DNA of 64,000 bases from Sulfitobacter sp. CW3 (GCF_019392245.1 NZ_JAHXRL010000004.1:1-64000), one strand, 5' to 3'. Positions 41,208 through 50,163 are shown, numbered from the stretch's first letter. The notes: generated from the sequence alone by a model not told the origin. Numbers and translations are program-made.

Positions 41208-41833
41208 TCGGCATAGCTCGCGATTGCATTGATCGCCGCGACGGTGATGGCACTGCCACCCAAACGCCCTTCGACAATGCAGCTGGGTACGGGTTGATCC
41301 TCCCACAGAGCATCCTTGCTTTCACGCGCGCCGACAAAGCCGACAGGGCAGCCGATGATCGCCGCCGGACGCGGGCAATCGGGATCTTCGAGCATGTTCA
41401 GCAGATGAAACAGCGCGGTGGGTGCATTCCCGATCGCGACCAGCGCACCCGCCAAATGGGGCCGCCACAGTTCAAGCGCGGCAGCAGAGCGGGTGTTACC
41501 CATCTGCGCTGCCATATCTTTCACGGCGCTGTCATGCAGCGTGCAAATCACCTGATTATCCGCAGGAAGGCGGGTGCGGGTCACCCCTTCGGACACCATG
41601 CGCGCATCGCACAGGATCGGCGCGCCATTCGCCAAAGCCGCCCGCGCCGCATCGGCAAAACCCGGCGACAGGCGCACGTGTTTTTCCAGCCCGACCATCC
41701 CGCAGGCATGGATCATGCGCACGACAATGGGTTCTTCTTGGGGTGAAAACGCGTCCAGATCGGCCTCGGCGCGGATCATGGCAAAGGATTGTTTGTAGAT
41801 GGCCGCGCCATCCATTTCATAGCTGTAAGACAT
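41204..41833 (-). CDS. cobH: Precorrin-8X methylmutase
   Basis: A 209-residue enzyme moving the methyl group from C11 to C12 to make hydrogenobyrinic acid. The catalytic His42 lies in VRMIHACGM (His43 in P. denitrificans CobH). Other signature segments are ILCDARMVSEGVTR, AIGNAPTALFHLL and IIGCPVGFVGARESKDAL. It starts 6 bp after the cobG stop and overlaps cobI by 4 bp. Confidence 0.96.
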   Translation of the reverse strand: MSYSYEMDGAAIYKQSFAMIRAEADLDAFSPQEEPIVVRMIHACGMVGLEKHVRLSPGFADAARAALANGAPILCDARMVSEGVTRTRLPADNQVICTLHDSAVKDMAAQMGNTRSAAALELWRPHLAGALVAIGNAPTALFHLLNMLEDPDCPRPAAIIGCPVGFVGARESKDALWEDQPVPSCIVEGRLGGSAITVAAINAIASYAE

Positions 41834-41839
41834 GAGGTT

Positions 41840-42964
41840 TCAGAATTCTCCGGTCAGCAATTTATCAGGGCTTAGCCCTGTTTTAAGGGGGGTATCACCT
41901 GCGTGGCCCCCCCGCACAAGATCAAATGTCCCGTCCCGCCCGACGAGGGTAAGGTCAGCCCGCCGCGCCCGCGCGCAGCCTTTGGCGCAGCCCGACACAT
42001 GCAAGCTGCCCGTGACCATCGGTGCCAGTCGCCGCGCCAGATCGCGGGTTTCCACACTGGCCGATGCACAAAGCGGCGCGCCGGGACACGCGTCAACGCG
42101 CATCAGCGGATCATCTGCGGTGGTGACAAAGGCGGGATCGTCGGGCGGTGCCGCCCCTTCAAGCACAAAAGCCCGCCATGGTGTAACCCGCAGCCCTTGC
42201 GCATCGCCAAGCACCCGCACCAAGGCGCGCGCATCGATTTGTCCAAACGGCGCGCCGATCAACGGCCCACCGGACGTCGCGCCCAATTCCGGGCGCGGCT
42301 GTGGTGTTAAAGGGGGCTTAACCGTCCATGCCTTGGGCAAGGGGGCACCAGCCACAACAGCCGCCATGCGACGGGCCTGCGGTGTGACGTGATCCGCCAA
42401 CCAAACTGCCATTTCGATCAACGCAGGAATTGCAGTGTGCGCCGTCACGGGGCGGCCAGTGGCACAGCCATCGGCCCGCAGGATCAGGCCGCCCTCGCCC
42501 TGCTCCAGCCTTATGTCGGCGGGGTCATTTGTCAGCAGCGGGCCAACGGGGTCACAATCAACGGCAAAACCCACCTTGGTTGGCAAGTCCGGCAAATCCC
42601 CCAGACGCGTCAAAAGCTGCGCGGTCAGGGTCGCAGTCATATCGCCGGTTGTCCAAAATGGCGCGACCAGGATATTTCGGCGACGTTCCATCGCGGGGTC
42701 TTCGTCCAACAGGCCAAGCCCGCCCAACGCCATCAAAACGGCGTCATGATCGGCCTCGGCCACACCACGTATTTGCAGGTTAGCACGGTTGGTCAGATCA
42801 ATATGGCCCGACCCATAGCGCAGGGCGATATCACACAGCCCCGCCGCCTGATCGACCGTGATCCGCGCCAGTTTAGGCCGCACCCGCATGACCAGCCCAT
42901 CGGCTGCCATCATTGGCTGATAGGCACCGGGGCACCAACCTTTGACCATGGGCGCTTGGGTCAC
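41840..42964 (-). CDS. cobG: Precorrin-3B synthase
   Basis: A 374-residue sulfite/nitrite reductase-like monooxygenase that uses oxygen to hydroxylate C20 and form the lactone of precorrin-3B, the hallmark of the aerobic pathway. It begins near APMVKGWCPGAYQPMM. The 4Fe-4S cysteines are in ACPGAPLCASASVETRDLA and VSGCAKGCARARR. GTG 42964 is taken as start because it overlaps the cobN stop as GTGA; an ATG at 42949 is an alternative and the open frame to 43012 lies in cobN. Confidence 0.93.
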   Translation of the reverse strand: MTQAPMVKGWCPGAYQPMMAADGLVMRVRPKLARITVDQAAGLCDIALRYGSGHIDLTNRANLQIRGVAEADHDAVLMALGGLGLLDEDPAMERRRNILVAPFWTTGDMTATLTAQLLTRLGDLPDLPTKVGFAVDCDPVGPLLTNDPADIRLEQGEGGLILRADGCATGRPVTAHTAIPALIEMAVWLADHVTPQARRMAAVVAGAPLPKAWTVKPPLTPQPRPELGATSGGPLIGAPFGQIDARALVRVLGDAQGLRVTPWRAFVLEGAAPPDDPAFVTTADDPLMRVDACPGAPLCASASVETRDLARRLAPMVTGSLHVSGCAKGCARARRADLTLVGRDGTFDLVRGGHAGDTPLKTGLSPDKLLTGEF

Positions 42965-45900
42965 GGCAATGCCTCCAGACCCGCCAACACCGAATTGCGT
43001 CGCGTTTGCCATAGCCCGGCCTGCAGCAAGGCCGCAAACCGCGCCTGCATCGCCGCATGAGCCTGCGGGTTCGCATCACGCAAGAAGTCATCGGTTTCAG
43101 GATCGCCCAAGGTGGCATCATGGTACAAATCAAACAAATGCGGCGGTACTGCCCCCGCCAGATGGGCAAAGCTGGCCATATGATCCAAGGTCGCCGCCAT
43201 CTCGGCGGCGCCGCGAAACCCGTGCTGTTTCATCCCCGCAATCCAGCCGGGATGCGCCGCACGAGCATGAACGACGCGGGCAATTTCTTCGGTCAGGCCC
43301 CGCGCACGGGGGTGATCGGGGTCGGTGTTGTCCAGATGATACAGCTTGGCCTGCCCGCCGGTGACCCGCTGAGCTGCGGCAAAGCCTGCCTCGTGGGTGG
43401 CGTAATCGCTGGCCAACAACAGATCGGTTTCCGGCAAATCCTGCAGATGAACAAAACTGTCGGCACCCGCCACGCGGCTCGCGATCCCGCTGGGGTCTTG
43501 CACTGCGGCGTCGCCATCCAGCGCCCAACTGCTGGCCTTGAGCCACGCCTCGCCCGCCGCGCGCCTGCTGGCATCGTCATAGGTTTCCAGCGCGGCCCCC
43601 ATGCCGAACCCGAACTGGCCCGGCGCAGGCCCGTACACACGGGCAAGATCGGCACGCCCGGCAAACGGGTTCCAATCCGCCGCCTCTTCGCGGGTGGCAA
43701 GGGCGCGCACCGCTTGCGCATAAAGCGCGGACAACGTCGGAAACACATCACGGAACAGGCCGGACACCCGCAGGGTCACGTCAACACGGGGGCGGTCCAA
43801 CTCGGCGATCGGCAGAACCTCGATCCCGGAAACGCGCTCTGATCCTGCGTCCCAGATCGGGCGTACCCCAAGCAGCGCCAGCGCCATGGCGAATTCCTCG
43901 CCTGCGGTGCGCATGGTGGCCGACCCCCACAAATCAACGATCACGCCGCGCGGCCAGTCGCCTTCGTCTTGTAAATGCCGCCGCACCAGTTCCTGCGCCA
44001 GCACCACACCTTGGGCATAAGCCGCCCGCGTGGGCACCGCGCGCGGATCGGTCGTGAACAGATTGCGCCCGGTGGGCAGTACATCGCGCCGCCCGCGATA
44101 GGGCGATCCTGACGGACCGGGGGCAATGCGCCGCCCGTCCAGCGCATCCAAAAGCGCGCGGCGTTCCCCCTGAACCGAGGTTTCAGTCGCAAACGCCGTA
44201 CCACTTGCAGGCGGGCGGCCCCAGATGTGCAGACCAACGCCGAACTGGCTTTCCTTGATATCACAGACAAAGCGGTCAATCCGGCCAATCGCCTCGGCGC
44301 TGCACGACGCGTCATCCAACCCCAGATCGGCTTCGACACCCTGCGCCTGTGCTTCGGCGCGGATATCACCCTGCAACCTGTCACGGCGGCGCGGGTCCAG
44401 CCCATCCGCGTTCGAAAATTCATCTAGCAACGCCTCGAGCCGGGCCAAACGATCCGGTGTTTCACTGACCTGCATCGGCGGCGGGATATGGCCCAGCGTC
44501 ACGGCCCCAATGCGCCGTTTTGCCTGCGCGGCCTCGCCGGGATCGTTGACAATAAACGGATAGATCACCGGCAGCGATCCGGTCAGCGCTTCGGGCCAGC
44601 AGGCGTCCGACAACGCCACAGATTTACCCGGCAGCCATTCCAGCGTGCCATGGGCACCGATATGGATCAGCGCATCGCATTCCTGCTGCAGCCACAGATA
44701 AAAGGCCACATAGGCATGGCGCGGCACCCGTGACAAATCATGATAACTATCCTCGCGCCCCTGACTGCTACCTCGTTCGGGTTGCAGTGCCATGAATATG
44801 TGCCCGCGCTGAACGGCGGCAAAGCAAAATGCGCCGTCTTTGACTTCTGTATCTTCCTCGGGGGCACCCCAAGCTTCCTCAAGATCATCGATCATTTGCT
44901 GCGGCAGGCGCGCCAACGCGGCTTTGTAATCGTCCAATGGCCAGCGGGCGCTGCGGGCCAGCAGGGCGTCTTGCAACGATGGTTCGGCAGGTTCTTGCGG
45001 CGATCCGGTCTGATATCCGGCAGCGGTCAGGTCTTCCAGAATAGCCGTCGCCGATTGGGGGGCATCCAGACCAACTGCATGGCCCATATTCCAATCCTTG
45101 CCCGGATAGGTCGACAGGACCAACGCCACATGTCGCGCCTGCGGGGCCTTGGCGGCCAGATCAAGCCAGCCCATGACGCGCCCGGCAATCGCGGTAATCC
45201 GGCTGGGGTCGGGCTGATGGGCATAGCGGGAAAATTGCAGATGATCATCGCGCAGGCCCGGTTGTTTGAACGACGCGACACCGGCCAGAATACGGCCGTC
45301 GACCTCGGGCAGGACAACATGCATCGCAAGGTCAGCGGGGGATAAACCGCGTTCGGCTTCCTGCCATGCGTCGCGGGTCGAGGTGGCCAGCGCCACCTGA
45401 AACACCGGTACGCCGCCGGCATCAAGGGGCGAGTTGCCATCGTCGCCCTTGCCGGAAAATGCGGTGGCGTTAACGATGGCACTGGGGGCCAGTTGCGCGA
45501 TTTGCCTGCGCAGCCAACCCGCCGCGTCAGGTGCCTTGAGCGAGGGGGCGAACAACGCGATCACATCACAACCGCGCTGGCGGAATGCGTCAAACAGCGC
45601 GGTGATCGGCGCAAGGTCAGCCGCCACCAGATATGAGCGATAGAACACGATCACGATCCGTGATTGTCCTGCCAAAGCGGGGGGGTGCCCGAGTGCGACC
45701 AACGGGCAGGCGGGCCCGGTTTCAGGCGTCCAAGCGCCAACAGGCGGCAATCCTTTGGCCCCCTGCACAGGCCCCGCATATAACCCTGCCGCCAACGCCA
45801 ACTGCGCCAACGCGGCCTGCGCCGCGACCACGCCGCCCGTTGTGCACAGATGCGATAACCTGCGCAGCGTCGAGACAGGCAATGTCGACATTTCATCAAG

Positions 45901-46278
45901 ACGGCTATCGGGGCGACCATCGGCAGGCAACACCGCCAGCGCGATCCCGCGTGATTGCGCCAACGCGCGTATCTGTTGCAGCCCGTAGGGCCAATAGGGC
46001 ACCCCGCCAATCAGACGGATCAATATGCCCTTCGCGCCCGAAAGCGTATTTTCCACATAGGTATCAACGGACAGCGGATGCTTTAGCGCGGCGATATTTG
46101 CCAGTCGCAAAGACGGCAGACGCCCCTCGGCACCGCCGCCACGATGCCACCCTTCGGCAAAGGCCCCCAGATCGGAATCAGAAAGCGACAGCACCACCAA
46201 ATCTGCGGCGTCCTGCCCCAGATCTGTTGGTGTGTCGGTTTCCTCCAACCCATGGCTTTCCCGAAATATGACATGCAT
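42961..46278 (-). CDS. cobN: Cobaltochelatase subunit CobN
   Basis: A 1105-residue protein, shorter than the roughly 1250 residues common for CobN but with the main signatures: IVFYRSYLVAADLAPI, HIGAHGTLEWLPGKSVALSD, ATEAYxxH-type regions, RIGAVTLGHIPPPM and IVDLWGSATMRTAGEEFAMA. It is the large subunit that, with CobS and CobT, inserts cobalt into hydrogenobyrinate a,c-diamide using ATP. The chelatase AAA+ partners are not in this window. It starts 6 bp after cobW and overlaps cobG by 4 bp. The N-terminus is read as complete, starting MHVIFRESHGLEE. Confidence 0.94.
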   Translation of the reverse strand: MHVIFRESHGLEETDTPTDLGQDAADLVVLSLSDSDLGAFAEGWHRGGGAEGRLPSLRLANIAALKHPLSVDTYVENTLSGAKGILIRLIGGVPYWPYGLQQIRALAQSRGIALAVLPADGRPDSRLDEMSTLPVSTLRRLSHLCTTGGVVAAQAALAQLALAAGLYAGPVQGAKGLPPVGAWTPETGPACPLVALGHPPALAGQSRIVIVFYRSYLVAADLAPITALFDAFRQRGCDVIALFAPSLKAPDAAGWLRRQIAQLAPSAIVNATAFSGKGDDGNSPLDAGGVPVFQVALATSTRDAWQEAERGLSPADLAMHVVLPEVDGRILAGVASFKQPGLRDDHLQFSRYAHQPDPSRITAIAGRVMGWLDLAAKAPQARHVALVLSTYPGKDWNMGHAVGLDAPQSATAILEDLTAAGYQTGSPQEPAEPSLQDALLARSARWPLDDYKAALARLPQQMIDDLEEAWGAPEEDTEVKDGAFCFAAVQRGHIFMALQPERGSSQGREDSYHDLSRVPRHAYVAFYLWLQQECDALIHIGAHGTLEWLPGKSVALSDACWPEALTGSLPVIYPFIVNDPGEAAQAKRRIGAVTLGHIPPPMQVSETPDRLARLEALLDEFSNADGLDPRRRDRLQGDIRAEAQAQGVEADLGLDDASCSAEAIGRIDRFVCDIKESQFGVGLHIWGRPPASGTAFATETSVQGERRALLDALDGRRIAPGPSGSPYRGRRDVLPTGRNLFTTDPRAVPTRAAYAQGVVLAQELVRRHLQDEGDWPRGVIVDLWGSATMRTAGEEFAMALALLGVRPIWDAGSERVSGIEVLPIAELDRPRVDVTLRVSGLFRDVFPTLSALYAQAVRALATREEAADWNPFAGRADLARVYGPAPGQFGFGMGAALETYDDASRRAAGEAWLKASSWALDGDAAVQDPSGIASRVAGADSFVHLQDLPETDLLLASDYATHEAGFAAAQRVTGGQAKLYHLDNTDPDHPRARGLTEEIARVVHARAAHPGWIAGMKQHGFRGAAEMAATLDHMASFAHLAGAVPPHLFDLYHDATLGDPETDDFLRDANPQAHAAMQARFAALLQAGLWQTRRNSVLAGLEALP

Positions 46279-46284
46279 ATGTGG

Positions 46285-47343
46285 TTACTCGGCAGCCTGG
46301 CTTTGCACAGCACCCAAGGCGGCGCGGATCACATCGGGGGCGATATCATCATGCTCTGCAATCACGACAAGGCGGCCCTGACGGGCCTCGTCCGCGCCCC
46401 ATGGCCGGTCATATTGATGCCGCACCCGCGCGCCGACGGCCTGCACCAACAGGCGCATCGGCTTGCCGGTTACAGCGGCATATCCCTTGATCCGCAGAAT
46501 GTTGTGGTCACGTGCCAACCCTTCGATGGCCGTAACCAAGGCGGCAGGGTCGGTCTGTTCAGGAATATCCACAACAATTGATTCAAAATCGTCATGTTCG
46601 TGATCATCATGCCCGTCGTGATGGCTGGGGCGGGCGTCCATGTCGTCCTCTGCTGCGGCCTCAAGGCCCAGAATGATCCGTGGATCAACCACACCTTCGG
46701 CCACCTCGATGATGGGCAACGGGCGCGGCGTTTCTGCATTGATCAATGCTTTGGCTTTGGCAACGCCCTCGGGGCCAGCCAGATCAGGCTTGGTCAGCAG
46801 AATGATATCGGCACAGGAAATCTGATCTTCAAAGACTTCGGACAATGGCGTTTCATGGTCAATGCTTTCGTCCGCGAGACGCTGCGCATCAACGGCTGCA
46901 ACATTGGGCGCGAAACGCCCTGCTGCGACGGCTTCGGCATCGGCCAGCGCAATAACGCCATCAACAGTGATTTTCGACCGGATATCAGGCCAGTCAAACG
47001 CTTTCAAAAGCGGCTTGGGCAGTGCCAGACCAGAGGTTTCGATCAAGATGTGATCGGGGCGCGGGTTCAGCGCCATCAAAGCCTCGATCGTGGGAATGAA
47101 ATCATCGGCAACGGTGCAGCAAATGCAACCATTCGCCAGCTCCAGAATGTTTTCCTCGGGGCAGTCGGGTATGGCGCAACTTTTCAGGATATCACCATCA
47201 ACACCCACGTCGCCAAATTCGTTGACGATAATCGCCAGACGTTTGCCGCCGGGGTTTTGCATCAGGTTGCGGATCAATGTTGTTTTACCTGACCCCAGAA
47301 AGCCGGTGATCACGGTTACAGGCAATTTTGCAAAATCAGTCAT
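46285..47343 (-). CDS. cobW: CobW GTPase, metal chaperone for the cobalt chelatase
   Basis: A 352-residue COG0523 GTPase: P-loop GFLGSGKTT (14-22), the metal-binding GCICC motif (about 72-76), LIETSGLALPKP and the nucleotide motif LLTKPDL. A His/Asp-rich loop (SHHDGHDDHEHDD) is near residues 240-256, followed by a C-terminal CobW_C domain. CobW is considered to deliver cobalt to CobN. ATG 47343 is one base after the DUF1636 stop; the open frame to 47388 lies in that gene. It is coupled to cobN 6 bp downstream. Confidence 0.95.
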   Translation of the reverse strand: MTDFAKLPVTVITGFLGSGKTTLIRNLMQNPGGKRLAIIVNEFGDVGVDGDILKSCAIPDCPEENILELANGCICCTVADDFIPTIEALMALNPRPDHILIETSGLALPKPLLKAFDWPDIRSKITVDGVIALADAEAVAAGRFAPNVAAVDAQRLADESIDHETPLSEVFEDQISCADIILLTKPDLAGPEGVAKAKALINAETPRPLPIIEVAEGVVDPRIILGLEAAAEDDMDARPSHHDGHDDHEHDDFESIVVDIPEQTDPAALVTAIEGLARDHNILRIKGYAAVTGKPMRLLVQAVGARVRHQYDRPWGADEARQGRLVVIAEHDDIAPDVIRAALGAVQSQAAE

Positions 47344-47344
47344 C

Positions 47345-47752
47345 TCAGGGCTCCAGCGGTTGGGAAAGAGGGGGAATACGGGCAACACAATTGCGTTTGA
47401 AATGTTCGGGGCGTTCGCGCCACGGGATCAGACCATCGCGGGTCGCATGATAACGCGCGGCCCCGTCCAAGATCATCTCGGGGTGGTCGGCTTCATCGAC
47501 ATTGGCAAAAACATAGGTCCATTTGTCGCTGTCCCCGCGCAGGGCAACGGTGCACCCGTGATCGCAGTTTTGCAGGCATTCAACAGGGGCGACCTGAACC
47601 CCATCGGGCAGATCAAGCGCTACGATCCGGTCATACAGCGCTTGGCCGGGCCGCCGGTCGTCTTCCGGCGTTTCTTGGCCCCGACGACATTTCACACAAA
47701 CCAAAAGCTGTGTTGGCTGCCCGCCGCCGGCGTTTTGTTCAGTATCTTTCAT
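47345..47752 (-). CDS. DUF1636 family Cys-rich protein
   Basis: A 135-residue protein with a thioredoxin-like [2Fe-2S] ferredoxin pattern: Cys19 and Cys22 (LLVCVKCRRG), then Cys59, Cys63 and Cys67 (ECLQNCDHGC). These could hold an iron-sulfur cluster or bind a metal. ATG 47752 has GAGGA just upstream. It is the first gene of the riboswitch-controlled DUF1636-cobW-cobN-cobG run. DUF1636 genes often neighbour cobW, and a role in cobalt handling or in electron supply to CobG is possible. No function is established. Confidence 0.88.
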   Translation of the reverse strand: MKDTEQNAGGGQPTQLLVCVKCRRGQETPEDDRRPGQALYDRIVALDLPDGVQVAPVECLQNCDHGCTVALRGDSDKWTYVFANVDEADHPEMILDGAARYHATRDGLIPWRERPEHFKRNCVARIPPLSQPLEP

Positions 47753-47827
47753 GGTCCTCGGTCCCATCTGGTAAATGGAACGCGGGTCTGATGACGAGGC
47801 GAACCGGCACGCGGAACAAACCCCGAC

Positions 47828-47847
47828 ACCGGAACACCCCGTCCGGT
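47828..47847 (-). promoter_or_regulatory. Riboswitch expression platform hairpin upstream of DUF1636-cobW
   Basis: ACCGGA and TCCGGT (47828-47833 and 47842-47847) form a perfect 6-bp stem with an 8-base loop. It lies a few bases downstream of the B12 box on the - strand and about 75 bases before the DUF1636 start. No T run follows, so intrinsic termination is unlikely. It is a candidate expression platform. Confidence 0.4.
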
Positions 47848-47857
47848 CTTGGCATCT

Positions 47858-48020
47858 CGTGCTGGCAGGTCTCCCGGCTCACGGTTGTCGGGCGGTGGCC
47901 CACGGTGGATCTGCCTTCCCAGCCTTTGGCCAGTGGCGTTGATCCTCCTCAATCCGTTCACGGTCGCGGGGGCGGCTGTATTTGCCGGTACAAAACCGGA
48001 TACACATTCCCTTTTCACCT
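47858..48020 (-). promoter_or_regulatory. Cobalamin riboswitch upstream of DUF1636-cobW-cobN
   Basis: On the - strand are AAAAGGGAATGTGTATCC, then CAGCCGCCCCCGCGACCGTG, and the B12 box GAGCCGGGAGACCTGCC (around 47864-47880), the conserved elements of a cobalamin riboswitch. It lies in the 338-bp gap between the divergent DUF1636 (47752) and cobO (48091) genes and is oriented toward DUF1636. The remainder, 48021-48090, must hold promoters for both directions and the cobO leader. I see no second aptamer for cobO. Confidence 0.93.
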
Positions 48021-48090
48021 GTTTACACAGGAACCAGCATAAGGGCAGATGGTCCTAATCGATAAGACTTGTCAAGAACGAGGACACCCA

Positions 48091-48702
48091 ATGACCGAGG
48101 ACATCAACGCCCGCCACACCGAAAAGATGCGCAAAATTAAAACCGCGCGCGATAAGATGATGCAGACCAAGACCGACGAAAAGGGTCTGATCATCGTGCA
48201 TACCGGTGCAGGCAAGGGAAAATCATCCTCGGGGTTTGGTATGATTATGCGCTGCATTGCGCATGGTATGCCCTGCGCCGTGGTGCAGTTCATCAAGGGC
48301 AATTGGGTCACCGGAGAGCGGAAGTTCCTGACCGAACGTTTCGCCGATGAATGCCGGTTTTTCGTGTCGGGCGAAGGGTTCACCTGGGAAACGCAAGACC
48401 GCGAACGTGACATCGCTGCCGCGCAAAACGGTTGGAAGATCGCCAAAGAGCAGATCCTGGACCCGGAAATCCAATTCGTTCTGCTGGACGAGATCAACAT
48501 CGCCCTGCGTTATGATTATCTGGACATCGACGAGGTGGTAGATTTCTTGCTGCACCAAAAACCGGCGATGACCCATGTTTGCCTGACCGGCCGCAACGCC
48601 AAGCCCGAACTGATCGAAGCTGCCGATCTGGTCACCGAAATGAACTTGGTCAAGCATCCGTTCCGCGATGGTATCAAAGCGCAAAACGGCGTGGAGATGT
48701 AA
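48091..48702 (+). CDS. cobO: Cob(I)yrinic acid a,c-diamide adenosyltransferase
   Basis: A 203-residue CobO/BtuR enzyme that transfers the adenosyl group from ATP to cobalt. The P-loop is HTGAGKGKSSSG (37-48). Other conserved segments are VVQFIKGNW, FVSGEGFTWETQD, VLLDEINIALRY and VCLTGRNAKPELIEAADLVTEM. The N-terminal helical arm (MTEDINARHTEKM) covers corrinoid in known structures. ATG 48091 has CGAGGA upstream and is preferred to 48049. It is transcribed divergently from the riboswitch-controlled cobW operon. Confidence 0.96.
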   Translation: MTEDINARHTEKMRKIKTARDKMMQTKTDEKGLIIVHTGAGKGKSSSGFGMIMRCIAHGMPCAVVQFIKGNWVTGERKFLTERFADECRFFVSGEGFTWETQDRERDIAAAQNGWKIAKEQILDPEIQFVLLDEINIALRYDYLDIDEVVDFLLHQKPAMTHVCLTGRNAKPELIEAADLVTEMNLVKHPFRDGIKAQNGVEM

Positions 48703-48818
48703 GCCACAGCATTAAGCGGCTGCCACTTATCCTGCCTTCTTTCATATACTTACGTCGCGTCCAGCGACCCTAAACGCGTGGCCTCGGCCCTCCGGGACCG
48801 CGCGAATGCTGCTATATA

Positions 48819-48878
48819 TTGACGTCTTTATTGTGTTACATATTATCACAATGCTTGATATTTAAGTAACATTTAAGT
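48819..48878 (+). promoter_or_regulatory. paa operon promoter with overlapping palindromic operator
   Basis: TTGACG (48819-48824), a 16-bp spacer and TATTAT (48841-48846) form a good sigma-70-like promoter in an AT-rich stretch. The imperfect palindrome TTGTG...CACAA (48831-48851) spans the -10 box and so could block polymerase. Two direct copies of TTTAAGT follow at 48861-48867 and 48872-48878, one helical turn apart. The thiolase start is at 48928 with AAGGGAGA before it. PaaX, encoded at the operon end, is one possible repressor. Confidence 0.6.
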
Positions 48879-48927
48879 TGCAGCGAATCGCGACTATCCC
48901 TAAGCTCATTAATCAAGGGAGACTTTC

Positions 48928-50133
48928 ATGGACGCTTTCATTTGTGACGCGCAGCGCACACCCATTGGCCGTTTTGGAGGGGCTTTGTCATCGGTTAGGG
49001 CCGATGATCTGGCGGCTGTGCCGATCGCCGCGCTGATGGCACGCCACCCCGATCTGGATTGGTCAAAGGTGGACGATGTGATCTTTGGCTGTGCCAACCA
49101 AGCGGGCGAAGATAACCGTAACGTGGCGCGTATGGCCGCATTGCTTGCTGGGCTGCCAGTGGATGTGCCGGGTGCCACGATCAACCGTTTGTGCGCGTCG
49201 GGCATGGATGCCGTCGGTGCCGCCGCCCGCGCGATCAAGGCAGGCGATATGGATCTAGCGATTGCTGGCGGCGTTGAAAGCATGACACGCGCGCCGTTTG
49301 TAATGCCCAAGGCCGAAACCGCGTTTTCGCGCAATAATGCCGTCTATGACACCACTATCGGCTGGCGGTTCGTGAACCCCAAGATGAAATCGAAATACGG
49401 CGTCGAATCGATGCCTGAAACCGGTGACAACGTCGCGACCGACTATGACATCAGCCGCGCCGATCAAGACGCATTTGCCAAGCGCAGCCAGGATCGTTGG
49501 GATGTCGCCGATAAGGCCGGTATTTTCGCGGACGAAATCGCGCCAGTGACGATCCCGCAGCGCAAGGGCGATCCGATTGTCTTTGACCGCGACGAACACC
49601 CCCGGCCCGGCACGTCGATGGAGGCGCTGACCAAACTGCGCCCCATAAATGGCCCCGACCTGACAGTCACAGCCGGCAATGCGTCTGGCGTCAATGACGG
49701 TGCGGCAGCAATGCTGATGGCGTCCGAGGCCGCTGCAAACCTGCACGGCCTGACCCCGATTGCCCGTGTCGTTGGTATCTCAGCCGCCGGTGTTGAACCG
49801 CGCGTGATGGGTATTGGCCCTGTACCCGCCAGCCAAAAAGTTCTGGCCCGCGCCGGTCTGACCATCGACCAGATGGACGTGATCGAACTGAACGAGGCAT
49901 TCGCCAGCCAAGGCATCGCCACCCTGCGCGCCCTTGGGGTCGCGGATGACGCGCCTCACGTGAACGCAAATGGCGGTGCGATTGCCATCGGTCACCCGCT
50001 GGGCATGTCCGGCGCACGGTTGGTCATGACTGCCGCGCTGCAACTGAAACGCACAGGCGGCCGCTATGCCTTGTGCACCATGTGCGTCGGTGTCGGCCAA
50101 GGTGTCGCCATCATTCTTGAACGCGCAAGCTAA
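48928..50133 (+). CDS. paaJ: 3-oxoadipyl-CoA / 3-oxo-5,6-dehydrosuberyl-CoA thiolase
   Basis: A 401-residue thiolase (also named pcaF or paaE in other schemes) that cleaves 3-oxoadipyl-CoA to succinyl-CoA and acetyl-CoA, the final step of phenylacetate breakdown. The nucleophile is Cys89 in INRLCASGMDAV. GGAIAIGHPLGMSGARL holds the conserved His, and the second active Cys is in LCTMCVGVGQG. It is the first gene after the paa promoter and ends 30 bp before paaA. Its overall type (MDAFICDAQRTPIGRFGGAL) is that of beta-ketoadipyl-CoA thiolases rather than acetyl-CoA acetyltransferases. Confidence 0.94.
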   Translation: MDAFICDAQRTPIGRFGGALSSVRADDLAAVPIAALMARHPDLDWSKVDDVIFGCANQAGEDNRNVARMAALLAGLPVDVPGATINRLCASGMDAVGAAARAIKAGDMDLAIAGGVESMTRAPFVMPKAETAFSRNNAVYDTTIGWRFVNPKMKSKYGVESMPETGDNVATDYDISRADQDAFAKRSQDRWDVADKAGIFADEIAPVTIPQRKGDPIVFDRDEHPRPGTSMEALTKLRPINGPDLTVTAGNASGVNDGAAAMLMASEAAANLHGLTPIARVVGISAAGVEPRVMGIGPVPASQKVLARAGLTIDQMDVIELNEAFASQGIATLRALGVADDAPHVNANGGAIAIGHPLGMSGARLVMTAALQLKRTGGRYALCTMCVGVGQGVAIILERAS

Positions 50134-50163
50134 CTGTTAAATCCCCCTGAAAGGATCTGAACG

